The notes under the pieces: generated by a model
What the model was told of the DNA's origin: nothing
What the model saw: only the letters and a program-made list of their open reading frames with translations
The model's database searches: none
Part shown: positions 53,031 through 61,883 of the stretch, piece after piece
How the letters are laid out: each line of letters starts with the position of its first letter
How positions within the stretch are numbered: position 1 is the stretch's first letter
Assembly: GCF_041261445.1 (NCBI RefSeq)
Contig: NZ_JBGCCU010000022.1
Location: forward strand, 1 to 64,000
Source of the DNA: Catenulispora sp. EB89
GTDB lineage: Bacteria > Actinomycetota > Actinomycetes > Streptomycetales > Catenulisporaceae
DNA length: 64,000 bases
Reading direction: 5' to 3'
Position numbers and translations under genes: made by a program

Positions 53031-53357
53031 CTACCCGATTATTTGTGCCTTAAGCCGGTTGAACTCTTCGTCGGTGATCGTTCCTGCGGCGCGCAGTTCG
53101 CCAAGCTGGCGTAGACGCTCGACGGGGTCGGCGGCCGGTGCGGCTTGAGGTGCGCTGCCGTAGGCGACTTGCGGGTAGCTGGGCTGAGGCGCGTACACGA
53201 CCTGCGCGGGAGCCTGAGCCTGCTGCCTTGCCAGCTTCAGAGACTCTCGGGTGTTCTTCGCGGTCTTCTTGGTGTTCCGCGCGATCCGCTCCTTGTCGCT
53301 GCGGAAGTCGATGAGTCCCATGCTGGACAGCGACATGGTCTTCCGTATCAGTCCCAC
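53031..53357 (-). CDS. SHOCT-domain protein
   Basis: A 108-residue protein. The N-terminal half is positively charged and helical; a Gln/Ala/Pro/Tyr-rich linker follows, and the final 32 residues match the SHOCT (short C-terminal) domain, VERLRQLGELRAAGTITDEEFNRLKAQIIG-like, proposed to bind protein partners. GTG at 53357 was chosen because AGAGGA lies seven bases upstream; an internal ATG at 53336 is possible. The region has lower GC than its flanks, suggesting transfer. No partner is obvious. Confidence 0.75.
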   Translation of the reverse strand: MGLIRKTMSLSSMGLIDFRSDKERIARNTKKTAKNTRESLKLARQQAQAPAQVVYAPQPSYPQVAYGSAPQAAPAADPVERLRQLGELRAAGTITDEEFNRLKAQIIG

Positions 53358-53643
53358 AGGCGGGTCCTCTCTAAAGGTGCGGGAAAGCGGGCACTCATTG
53401 TAGTGTTCTGCTCCGAGACTTCGCATGCGTTATGCGGCGGCTGTCGCCAATCCCGCAAAGTCCTCTGAGGTCACCTCGGTTAGTGGGCGCCGAAGGCTAT
53501 GAATGCCTGGCGCGCCGCTGGGAGGCCGGCTGTTTGCATGCCCGCATACGTCGGGAATCCGGGGACTGACCGCGCTACATCCCGGTTTGGTGACGATGTT
53601 TAGACCCACAAGAACTGTCCGCCCCGGACCCTAGACTTCGCAC

Positions 53644-55593
53644 ATGACCGGAGGGGACCAGGGCGGATACGTGATCGACGGGCGCTTTGAGCTGCTGCAG
53701 CGGCTCGGCGGCGGCGGTATGGGGTTGGTGTGGCGGGCACGCGACCTGATGCTTCAGCGCGAGGTGGCGTTGAAGGAGGTGCGGACGCCGGACGCGTCGG
53801 TGCACGGCAGTGACCCGGCCGAGCAGCGCGTCGTGCGCGAGCGCGTGCTGCGCGAGGCGCAGGCGCTGGCGCGGTTGCAGCATCCGAACGTCGTCACGAT
53901 CTTCCACATCGTCGACTCCTCCGAGCTGGCGCATCCCTGGCTGGTGATGGAGCTGGTGAGCGGCGGGTCGCTGGACTCGCTGCTGGACGAGCGGCTGCTG
54001 ACCGTGCCCGAGGCGCTGCGGATCGGGCGGGGCGTGCTGGGCGCGCTGCGGGCCGCGCACGCCGCCGGGATCCAGCACCGGGACGTGAAGCCGGCGAACG
54101 TGCTGCTGCGCGAGAACGGCACGCCGGTGCTCACCGACTTCGGTATCGCCGCGCTGGAGGCCTCGCCGGGGCTCACCGCGACCGGGATGCTGATCGGCTC
54201 GCCGGAGTACATGGCGCCCGAGCGCGTGCACGGCATGGAGGGCAACCCGTCCTCGGACCTGTGGTCGCTGGGGCTGATGCTGTACGTCGGCCTGGAGGGC
54301 CGCAACCCGCTCAGCCGCGAGACCACGATCGCGACCATCGCCGCGGTGTCCGAGGGCTACGTCCCGCCGCCGTTCCGCAGCGGCGCGATGGCGCCGGTGC
54401 TGACCGCGCTGCTGGTGCCGGACCCGTCGCGGCGGCCGTCGGCCGAGCAGCTGGACGCGATGCTGGCGCAGGTCGAGGCCGGGCAGAACGTGACCGCTTT
54501 CCAGGCGCCGATTCCGGGGCCGCGGATGCCGGGCAGCGGGATGGCCGGGGGGATGCACGGCGGGATGCCGGGCGGCATGCAGGGCGGCCAGGGCGGCATG
54601 TCGGGCACCGGCAACGTGCCCGCGCCGGGCTCCCACGGCTACCCGGCGGGCTACGCGGGCTCCCCGGGCTCCCCGGGCTCCCCGGGCTCCCCGGGCTCCC
54701 CGGGCTCCCCGGGCTCCCCGGGCTCCCCGGGCTACGACGCGTGGCCGCAGACCCAGCAGTTCGGCGGCACCGGCCAGTTCCCGGTCACCGACCAGATACC
54801 CGGTGGCCCGCCCGGCCGCCCGCCGATCAACCCCTACGGCAACGGCTCCTCCTACCCCGGCGGCATGAGCGCCGAGGAGGCGTCGAAGTACCGCTCGAAG
54901 GCCTTCCGGCTGTCGACCATCTCCACGGTCGCCGTCCTGGGCGTGATGGGCTTCTCGGTCTGGGCCACGACGCGCGCCGAGAGCCACGCCAACCAGCAGG
55001 CCGGCAACGGGGCGGCGAACAACGCCCCGACGTTCTCGATGCCGACGTTCCCGAGCGTGCAGGCCAACGGCTCCTCGCAGGCGAGCTCCGGGCCGACCTC
55101 GGCCCAGACCTCCTCGCAGGGCTCGGCCGACAGCGGCTCCTCGACCGCGACCCAGCACCTGCTGACCCCGGCCGGCGTGCGCGCGGTGATCGGCCAGATC
55201 TTCGCGGTCAGCGGCGGCAACCGCGTGGCGTCGATGACCGTGTACGACGACCACGCGAGCTTCGACGTGATCAAGAAGACGGACTCCACCGTCTACGACA
55301 CCTACTCCTTCAACAACGGCCAGGCCTCCTTCTCCATGACCGGCAGCACCCTGGACGACGGCGAGCCGGCCATCGACCCGACGACGGTGGACTGGGACGC
55401 CCTGCCGGCGCTGCTCAAGGACGCCGACAGCACGCTGAACGTGAAGAACCCGAAGTACCACTACGTGATCGTCGAGTCCGACATCATCGATCACTCGGTG
55501 AGCATGAAGGTCTATGTCGGCGACGACTACCGGAGCGGGTATCTCATCGCGGATCTGAAGGGGAAGATCATTCAGCGGTATCCGCAGTCGTAG
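53644..55593 (+). CDS. Membrane-anchored Ser/Thr protein kinase
   Basis: A 649-residue kinase. The catalytic domain (about 14-275) has the Gly-rich loop LGGGGMGLVW, VALKE lysine, HRDVKPANV, DFG and MAPERV. Next is a Gly/Met/Pro linker containing eight GSP repeats (residues about 339-362), one transmembrane helix near 421-443, and an extracellular C-terminal domain of about 200 residues without PASTA repeats. TAGACT lies six bases before ATG with no ribosome site, so the mRNA is probably leaderless. It lies 100 bases before murJ; in mycobacteria the MurJ homologue is regulated by a Ser/Thr kinase, so a functional link is possible. Confidence 0.92.
   Translation: MTGGDQGGYVIDGRFELLQRLGGGGMGLVWRARDLMLQREVALKEVRTPDASVHGSDPAEQRVVRERVLREAQALARLQHPNVVTIFHIVDSSELAHPWLVMELVSGGSLDSLLDERLLTVPEALRIGRGVLGALRAAHAAGIQHRDVKPANVLLRENGTPVLTDFGIAALEASPGLTATGMLIGSPEYMAPERVHGMEGNPSSDLWSLGLMLYVGLEGRNPLSRETTIATIAAVSEGYVPPPFRSGAMAPVLTALLVPDPSRRPSAEQLDAMLAQVEAGQNVTAFQAPIPGPRMPGSGMAGGMHGGMPGGMQGGQGGMSGTGNVPAPGSHGYPAGYAGSPGSPGSPGSPGSPGSPGSPGSPGYDAWPQTQQFGGTGQFPVTDQIPGGPPGRPPINPYGNGSSYPGGMSAEEASKYRSKAFRLSTISTVAVLGVMGFSVWATTRAESHANQQAGNGAANNAPTFSMPTFPSVQANGSSQASSGPTSAQTSSQGSADSGSSTATQHLLTPAGVRAVIGQIFAVSGGNRVASMTVYDDHASFDVIKKTDSTVYDTYSFNNGQASFSMTGSTLDDGEPAIDPTTVDWDALPALLKDADSTLNVKNPKYHYVIVESDIIDHSVSMKVYVGDDYRSGYLIADLKGKIIQRYPQS
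54658..54729 (+). repeat. Eight tandem 9-bp repeats encoding GSP
   Basis: Exactly eight copies of ggctccccg lie head to tail in the kinase gene (54658-54729). Perfect copies and a 9-bp period make this a candidate for length variation between strains. Confidence 0.95.
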
Positions 55594-55693
55594 CTCGTCG
55601 CGGTTGTCGCGGGCTGTCGCCCGGTTGTGTGCCGTCTCCTTCACCGCGCTCCGTTGGTAGCTTGGCTCACTCAAGGTCCTGACAGGGGGAAGA

Positions 55694-57757
55694 GTGAGCG
55701 AGCCCGACCCACGCCAATACGCGCACGCCGCAGCCGTCAACGCCGGACGGTACGAAGTCCCGGCCGTCCCGGGCGACTGGGACACCGGGATGCTGCGCGT
55801 CATCACCGACTCGGACCGCCTCACCGAGTTGATGCCGTTGCGGCGCGGGCAGGTGCAGGGGCCGGCAGTGCGCGGGGCGGAGCAAGGGCAGGGGAGTGGG
55901 AGCGCGAACCGGCTGGACTTCGGGCTGGAGGACCTGTGGTGGCCGGCCGCTGCGGCTGAAGCCGACACGCCTGGAACCCTGAGCGAAGCCGCCGACGGCA
56001 CAACCGCTCGACCTCTACCTCGGCGTGCCACAGCCAAAGCCACAGCCAAAACCAAAACCGCCAGCGGCGCCCGCTCCACCACCGCGATGGCGACCGCGAC
56101 CGTCGTCTCCCGCGTCGGCGGCATGCTCGCCCAACTCCTGCAGGCTGCGGCGCTCGGGTCGGCGGCGCTGGCGACCGCCTTCACCGTCGGCAACACCCTG
56201 CCGAACATGATCTACTTCCTCATCATCGGCGGGGCTCTGAACGCCGTCTTCATGCCGCAGCTGGTCGCGGCCATGCGGCGCGACCCCGACGGCGGCGCCG
56301 CCTACGTCAACCGGCTGCTGACGCTGGTGTTCTGTGCGCTGCTCGTCGTGACCGCGGTGGCGACGGTCGCGGCGCCGTGGATCGTCGCGGCCACGGCCGG
56401 CGGGCTGAGCTCCGCGCACCGGGAGCTGGCCGTGTCGTTCGCGCGCTACTGCATGCCGCAGATCTTCTTCTACGGCGTCTTCGCGCTCGTGGGCCAGGTG
56501 CTCGGGGCGCGCGGCCGGTTCGGGCCGGCCGCGTGGGCGCCGGTGCTGAACAACCTCGTGGTGGTCGCGGTGTTCGCCGGGTTCATCGCGGTCGGCGGGG
56601 CGAAGACCGGCCCGGACGGCAACCTCACGCTCAGCGCTTCGCAGAGCATGTTCATCGGCGTCGGGACGACTGCCGGAGTCGTCGTGCAGGCGGCCGTCGT
56701 GGTGCTGTTCCTGGCCGGATCCGGCGTGCGCTACCGGCCCAGCTTCGACTGGCGCGGCGCGGGACTGCGACAGGCCGCCGCCCCGGCGAAGTGGACGCTG
56801 GCGTACATGCTGGTCGGGCAGGCGGTCAACCTCCTGGTGATACACCTGGCCAGCGGCGTGGACGAGAACCCGGTCTTCAAGAACGAGGCGGTCGGCTACG
56901 CCGCCTACTCCAAAGCCCAGCAGGTCTGGATCCTGCCGCAGTCGGTCATCACCGTGTCGCTGCTGACGATGCTGCTGCCGCGGATGAGCCGGGCCGCCGC
57001 CGACGACGACCCGGCCGCGGTCCGCCGTGACCTCTCGCTCGGACTGCGCGTCTCGGGCGCGGCGATCGTGCCGTGCGCCTTCGCGTTTCTGGCGCTGGGC
57101 CCGCAGTTCGCCGTGGTGCTGTTCGGCTACGGCAAGACCGACGTGACGCAGGCGTACGGGATCGGACACATGCTCGCCGCGTTCGGCCTCGGCCTGATCC
57201 CGTTCTCCGCGCAGTACGTGATCCTGCGCGGGTTCTACGCCTTCGGCGACACCCGGACCCCCTTCACCATCGGCCTGATCACCGGCACGGTGAACGCCGC
57301 GATCGCGATCGGCGCCACCGAGGCCCTGGGCGGTACGCGCTGGCAGGTCGTGGTGATGGCCGCCGGCTCCGGGCTGTCCTCGGCGATCGGGCTGGTCTGG
57401 TCGGTGCGGCGGCTGCGGTCCCGGCTGGCCGTGGCGCCCGTGGCATCCGTGGCGCGCGGGTCCGCCGGGTCCTCGGCAGCAGCCTCGGCGGCACCCGGCA
57501 AGGGCGTGTCATGGGTCTACCGCCGTCTACTGCTCGCCGCGACCGTGGCCGGGGCGCTGGCCTACGCGGTGGCGCAGGACGTGGGGGCGCTCGCCGGGAC
57601 CGCGCGCCCCGGCTCGATGCTGGCCGCCGCGGCCGGGGGCACGGCTCTGGTCGTTGTCTACGTTTTGGCGGCCAAGGCGCTGCGGGTGGCGGAGGTGGAG
57701 CAGTTGACGCGGCGGGTGCGGCGCCGGATCACGGGGTTGATTCCCAAGCTGGGATGA
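55694..57757 (+). CDS. murJ: MurJ/MviN-type lipid II flippase
   Basis: A 687-residue flippase of the MOP superfamily that moves peptidoglycan lipid II across the membrane. An unusual N-terminal extension of about 125 residues precedes the first helix at MATATVVSRVGGMLAQLLQ; 14 helices follow, with LPNMIYFLIIGGALNAVFMPQL typical. GTG start after AGGGGGAAGA. A hydrophobic C-terminal tail ends with a basic segment. Adjacent to a Ser/Thr kinase gene. Confidence 0.93.
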   Translation: MSEPDPRQYAHAAAVNAGRYEVPAVPGDWDTGMLRVITDSDRLTELMPLRRGQVQGPAVRGAEQGQGSGSANRLDFGLEDLWWPAAAAEADTPGTLSEAADGTTARPLPRRATAKATAKTKTASGARSTTAMATATVVSRVGGMLAQLLQAAALGSAALATAFTVGNTLPNMIYFLIIGGALNAVFMPQLVAAMRRDPDGGAAYVNRLLTLVFCALLVVTAVATVAAPWIVAATAGGLSSAHRELAVSFARYCMPQIFFYGVFALVGQVLGARGRFGPAAWAPVLNNLVVVAVFAGFIAVGGAKTGPDGNLTLSASQSMFIGVGTTAGVVVQAAVVVLFLAGSGVRYRPSFDWRGAGLRQAAAPAKWTLAYMLVGQAVNLLVIHLASGVDENPVFKNEAVGYAAYSKAQQVWILPQSVITVSLLTMLLPRMSRAAADDDPAAVRRDLSLGLRVSGAAIVPCAFAFLALGPQFAVVLFGYGKTDVTQAYGIGHMLAAFGLGLIPFSAQYVILRGFYAFGDTRTPFTIGLITGTVNAAIAIGATEALGGTRWQVVVMAAGSGLSSAIGLVWSVRRLRSRLAVAPVASVARGSAGSSAAASAAPGKGVSWVYRRLLLAATVAGALAYAVAQDVGALAGTARPGSMLAAAAGGTALVVVYVLAAKALRVAEVEQLTRRVRRRITGLIPKLG

Positions 57758-57794
57758 GGTGATTGAACCGAAACGTCCTGACCTGCCAACCAAG

Positions 57795-57828
57795 AAGTTA
57801 CCCACTCGTCAAAACTCGTTGGTAACTT
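57795..57828 (+). promoter_or_regulatory. Inverted repeat before the GDSL lipase
   Basis: AAGTTACC (57795-57802) and GGTAACTT (57821-57828) are perfect inverted arms around 18 bases that contain actcgt twice. It lies about 75 bases before the start. A repressor operator is likely by position. Confidence 0.5.
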
Positions 57829-57904
57829 GGCCTTCACAGGGTCCTGATGGGGTGCCATTCTCTTCCGCAGCGCACCCCCATCCACCCCCACATGGAGGTT
57901 TCCT

Positions 57905-58747
57905 GTGCTCCCTCGTCCCCACAAGCGGACGCGGACGCGACGCCCCGTGCTCAAGCGGACGCTGCTCGTCCTGGCCGCGGTGACGACCGCCTTCACGACC
58001 GTCCTGGCGACCAACGCCGCGGCCGCCGGCGGCGTGAACTACGTCGCGCTCGGTGACTCCTACTCCTCCGGCGTCGGTTCCGGATCGTACATCTCGTCCT
58101 CGGGCAACTGCCTGCGCAGCACGCTCGCGTACTCCCAGCTGTGGGCCAACGCGCACAGCCCGGCCAGCTACACCTCGGTGGCCTGCTCCGGCGCCACCAC
58201 CGCGGACGTGCTGAACAGCCAGATCTCGGCGCTGAGCTCGTCGACCAACCTGGTGTCGATCACCATCGGCGGCAACGACGTCGGCTTTTCCTCGGTGATG
58301 CAGACCTGCGTCCTGCAGTCCGACAGCGCCTGCCTGAGCGCCATCAACACCGCCACCGCGGCGGCCAAGTCGACGCTGCCGGGCAAGCTGGCGAACACCT
58401 TCTCCGCGATCGCCAACGCCGCGCCCAACGCGCAGGTCGTCGTGATGGGCTACCCCGAGCTGTACGACCTGGGCAACTCCTGGATCTGCCCGGGCCTGTC
58501 CACCACCGACCGGACCGCGCTGAACAACGCCGCCGACACGCTCGACAGCGTCATCCAGACCGCGGCGCAGAACGCCGGCGACTCCTACGCCGACGTGCGC
58601 AGCAACTTCTCCGGCCACGAGCTGTGCGACTTCTTCAACGAGTGGCTGCACTCGGTGAGCGTCAGCGACGTCACCGAGTCCTACCACCCGACGTCCGCCG
58701 GCCAGTCCGGCGGTTACCTGCCGGCGATGGACTCCGTCACCGGCTGA
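57905..58747 (+). CDS. Secreted SGNH/GDSL lipase
   Basis: A 280-residue secreted esterase. GTG at 57905 follows GGAGG. After an Arg-rich signal peptide (cleaved near NAAAA-GG) come block I GDSYSSG with the catalytic Ser, block III GGNDVGF with the oxyanion Asn, and a terminal catalytic His in ESYHPTSAGQ. The layout matches Streptomyces extracellular lipases such as the S. coelicolor and S. rimosus enzymes. Four or more cysteines suggest disulfides. Confidence 0.93.
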   Translation: MLPRPHKRTRTRRPVLKRTLLVLAAVTTAFTTVLATNAAAAGGVNYVALGDSYSSGVGSGSYISSSGNCLRSTLAYSQLWANAHSPASYTSVACSGATTADVLNSQISALSSSTNLVSITIGGNDVGFSSVMQTCVLQSDSACLSAINTATAAAKSTLPGKLANTFSAIANAAPNAQVVVMGYPELYDLGNSWICPGLSTTDRTALNNAADTLDSVIQTAAQNAGDSYADVRSNFSGHELCDFFNEWLHSVSVSDVTESYHPTSAGQSGGYLPAMDSVTG

Positions 58748-58769
58748 GGCGCGCACGCACTCTGATAAC

Positions 58770-58811
58770 AGAACCGCGCCGGACCCCTCCCTTGGGGCCC
58801 GGCGCGGTTCT
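58770..58811. terminator. Strong terminator between convergent genes
   Basis: agaaccgcgccgg (58770-58782) pairs with 58799-58811, extended by cccc/gggg inside with one mismatch, and followed by TTTG. It stops the lipase transcript and the convergent RecD-like gene. Confidence 0.9.
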
Positions 58812-58833
58812 TTGCGTGGTTTGTCGCCAGCGG

Positions 58834-60651
58834 CTACAGCTCCCGCAGAACGGCCGGCAGCCGGGTGTGCCGCGGCCGGTCCGGGACGTTCGCCACGGCC
58901 TGCGGCAGCGCCGAACCCGCGCCGTGCACGATCGACAGGTGCCGCTCGGCCAGCCCGCACAGGCCGTACACCAGGGCCCGGGTCAGGCTGCCGGAGGACG
59001 GGCCGTCCAGCACCACCACGGCCGCCGGCCACGTGCCGCCCATCGCCTCGCGCGCGGTCAGGGCCCTGACCTGCTCGGTGCCCAGCCGCTCGCGCAGTGC
59101 CCGGGTGACGGTCTCGGCGCCGGCGTCGCCGGTGGCGCGGATGGTCACCACCTGGATGTCGTCCGGCGTCATGCCGAAGGTGCGCGGGATCGAGTCCGCG
59201 GCCAGCTGCACGGCGCGCGCCACGGCCTCCGAGGCGTCGCGGACCGGCACGATCACCAGCCGCTTCTCCGGATCGTTCTCCGGCGGCGGCAGCTCGCCCT
59301 CGCGCAGCGAGAAGCGCAGGTCGGTGAGCGGGTGCGGCTCGGAGTCGGCGGCGCGCACGCGCGGGACGCGGCCGTCGGAGGTGTACGCCAGCAGCGCCTC
59401 CGAGCGGGTCTCGAGCAGGTCGCGGAACGGCTGGCCGGGGCCGGCCGGGCCGGGCTCGGCGGGGTCGCCGGCCAGCAGCACGCGCATGCCCTCGGGGACC
59501 GCGTCGAGCAGGGCGGCCAGGTCCTCGGCGTCGATCTGGTGCGCCGCGGAGACGACGACCAGGCCGGGCTGGGGGTCGGCGAACTCGACGGCGGGGGGTT
59601 CGGGCGCTTCGGCCTCGGCGCCGGCACCCGGAGCGGCATCCGCGCCGGCTTCGGCATCCGCGTCGGCCGTCGGCTCGGCGGTGTCAGAGCTCGTGGCTTC
59701 GGCGGCTTCGGCGGCTTCGGCAGCTTTGGCTTCGGCATCCGCCTCGCCGGTCGGGCCGGGCTCGGCGGCCGCCGCGCCGCCGCGCGGGCCGGGCACCGTC
59801 TCGGCGCTCGCCGCCTCCGCGTCCTCCCCGCGCCCCAGCGAGGCCAGGTACTCCCGCACCGACAGCACCGTCAGCTCGGTCCCGCCGAGCTCGCGGTTCA
59901 GCGTCCGCACGCTGGCCGCGTTCCCGCCGATTATCGCCACCGGCACCCCGGCCGCCGCCGCGGCCTCGGCGAACCCGGCGATCTGCGCCGTCTTGGCGAT
60001 CCCCGGCGCGGTCGCGACCAGCGTCAGCCCGGAGGACCCGACGCTGTCGCGCAGCTCGCCGTGGATGCGGTCGCCGGTGACGTCCAGCCGCTCCCAGCCC
60101 TCGCCGAGCGGTTCGGGGGTGGCCAGCAGCCGCTGGATCGCCTCGCCGACGCCCTCCTCGGCGAAGGCGTAGCGCTCCCGGCTGATCATCAGACCGGAGG
60201 CGCCGCCGGGCTCCTCGGCGGGACCGGCGCCGGAGCCGTCCTCGTCCTCCTCCTCGACCGCGTTGGAGAACGCGAGCATGTCGCCCTCCTCCAGCGCCGC
60301 CTGCAGCGCCCCGGCCGGGTCGCCGAAGCCGAGCGTGCCCAGCGCCGAGCACAGCACGTCGGCCGGCTGCGCGGTGTGCCCGTCCAGGGCCGCGCGGTCC
60401 AGCAGCCAGGCCAGCACCGCCCGCGCCCGCCGCGGGTCCTGCGGGCCCGCGGTCCCGCCGAGCACGCTGCGTGCGAAGCCGTCGGCGGCCTCGGGGCGCA
60501 CGCCGGGCACCGACAGGATCAGCCACGGGTCGGCGGCCAGCCGGGCCGCGGCCTGCTCGCCGAGCGTCGCGGCCACCCGCGGGGCCAGGTCGCCCGGCGC
60601 CCCGGCGGAGGCCAGGAGCTGGTCCAGGGACGGTGCGTCCGGTTCGGTCAT
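58834..60651 (-). CDS. Degenerate RecD-like ATPase with helix-hairpin-helix region
   Basis: A 605-residue protein related to the RecD2-type helicase family: a helix-hairpin-helix-like N-terminal part (PWLILSVPGVRPEAADGFARS), an ATPase core and a C-terminal UvrD-like domain (VVVLDGPSSGSLTRALVYGLC, resembling the VALTRA segment). Its Walker A is altered (TAPGIAKTAQ instead of a GxxGxGKT form) and the DEAQ-like motif reads SAAHQID, so ATP hydrolysis may be lost. Two acidic Ala/Glu-rich inserts lie at about 140-160 and 270-350. ATG at 60651 follows GAGAAG; an ATG at 60669 is possible. It may be a regulatory or structural relative. Confidence 0.72.
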   Translation of the reverse strand: MTEPDAPSLDQLLASAGAPGDLAPRVAATLGEQAAARLAADPWLILSVPGVRPEAADGFARSVLGGTAGPQDPRRARAVLAWLLDRAALDGHTAQPADVLCSALGTLGFGDPAGALQAALEEGDMLAFSNAVEEEDEDGSGAGPAEEPGGASGLMISRERYAFAEEGVGEAIQRLLATPEPLGEGWERLDVTGDRIHGELRDSVGSSGLTLVATAPGIAKTAQIAGFAEAAAAAGVPVAIIGGNAASVRTLNRELGGTELTVLSVREYLASLGRGEDAEAASAETVPGPRGGAAAAEPGPTGEADAEAKAAEAAEAAEATSSDTAEPTADADAEAGADAAPGAGAEAEAPEPPAVEFADPQPGLVVVSAAHQIDAEDLAALLDAVPEGMRVLLAGDPAEPGPAGPGQPFRDLLETRSEALLAYTSDGRVPRVRAADSEPHPLTDLRFSLREGELPPPENDPEKRLVIVPVRDASEAVARAVQLAADSIPRTFGMTPDDIQVVTIRATGDAGAETVTRALRERLGTEQVRALTAREAMGGTWPAAVVVLDGPSSGSLTRALVYGLCGLAERHLSIVHGAGSALPQAVANVPDRPRHTRLPAVLREL

Positions 60652-60703
60652 CGTCACTTCTCGTTCCATCCGTATCTGCGGTAGTGCTCTGCGGTGGTGC
60701 CTG

Positions 60704-61714
60704 TCACTGATTGTGCGTGTGCTGGCCGACCAGCCGCGGGCGGGCCGGCTGCCAGGTGTGCTCCGGGTACCCGATGTCGGGCTCGGAGACGTCGTCGAGC
60801 GCCTCGCTGATCTCGCGGGGCAGGGTCAGCTGTTCGGCGCTCAGGCAGCCGCGCAGCTGCGCCACGGTGCGCGGGCCGATGATCGGGGCGGTGACGCCGG
60901 GCCGGTCGCGCACCCAGGCCAGCGCCACCTCCAGCGGCGCCACCCCCAGGCCGTCGGAGGCGATCATCACCGCGTCCACGATGCCGTCGCCGGGGCCGTC
61001 CAGGTAGGGCTCGACGAACGGCGCGAACATCGCCGAGGCGGCCCGGGAGTCGGCCGGCACCCCGGCGCGGTACTTGCCGGTCAGCACCCCGCGGCCCAGC
61101 GGCGACCAGGGGAGCAGCCCGATGCCCAGGTCCACGGCGGCCGGCTGGACCTCGCGCTCGATCCCGCGCTGCAGCAGCGAGTACTCCATCTGCGCCGAGG
61201 CGATCGGGGCCCGGCTGAAGTCGGCGGACTGCCAGGTCGCGGCGCGGGCCAGCTGCCAGCCGGTGTAGTTGCAGACGCCGACGTAGCGGGCCCGGCCGGA
61301 GGACACCGCGGCGTCCAGCGCGGCCAGCGTCTCCTCCAGCGGGGTGGCGGCGTCGTAGGCGTGCAGCTGCCACAGGTCGACGTAGTCGGTGCCCAGGCGC
61401 TTGAGCGAGCCGTCCAGGGCGTTCAACAGGTGCCGGCGGGAGGCGTCGAAGCGGCGCGGGCCGAACGGGACGCTGACCGCCTTGGTGGCGATGACCACGT
61501 CGGACCGGATGCCCTCGACCATGCGGCCGACGATGTACTCGGCGTCGCCGTCGCCGTAGACGTCGGCGGTGTCGATGAGCGTGCCGCCGGCGTCCAGGAA
61601 GGTCTTGAGCTGGTCGGCGGCCTCGTGCTCGTCGGTGTCCCGCCCCCAGGTCATCGTGCCCAGCCCCAGCCGGGACACACGCAGGCCCGTCCGCCCCAGG
61701 TGTCGCTGCTCCAT
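60704..61714 (-). CDS. Aldo/keto reductase
   Basis: A 336-residue NADP-dependent aldo/keto reductase with RHLGRTGLRVSRLGLGTMTWG at the start, catalytic Asp and Tyr in IDTADVYG, Lys in IATKAVS and His in DLWQLHAYD. It is a third paralogue in the window and closest to the one at 16473. It precedes the RecD-like gene by 52 bases on the same strand. Substrate unknown. Confidence 0.9.
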   Translation of the reverse strand: MEQRHLGRTGLRVSRLGLGTMTWGRDTDEHEAADQLKTFLDAGGTLIDTADVYGDGDAEYIVGRMVEGIRSDVVIATKAVSVPFGPRRFDASRRHLLNALDGSLKRLGTDYVDLWQLHAYDAATPLEETLAALDAAVSSGRARYVGVCNYTGWQLARAATWQSADFSRAPIASAQMEYSLLQRGIEREVQPAAVDLGIGLLPWSPLGRGVLTGKYRAGVPADSRAASAMFAPFVEPYLDGPGDGIVDAVMIASDGLGVAPLEVALAWVRDRPGVTAPIIGPRTVAQLRGCLSAEQLTLPREISEALDDVSEPDIGYPEHTWQPARPRLVGQHTHNQ

Positions 61715-61883
61715 GACAGGTGACGCTATCGGTTGCCGGGGACACCGCGTGGGCGGCGTCACCATCGCGCCGCTTCCTACTGGCGAGTAATATCACCGAC
61801 GACGGTGCCGCGATCGCGCGCGCCGAGGTGGATCTGGCGTCAATCATGCCACCGGCGGGTGGTCCAGCGGACAGGAGTGGGCG

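Noticed and set aside
54658-54729. Repeat array as a possible CRISPR
   Set aside because: The repeats are 9 bp without spacers and encode GSP in frame.
53575-56208. 877-residue frame opposite the kinase
   Set aside because: Shadow of the kinase and murJ; contains no domain and has repeated GAR segments from the 9-bp repeat.
58141-60684. 847-residue plus-strand frame
   Set aside because: Crosses the lipase end, a strong terminator and the antisense of the RecD-like gene.
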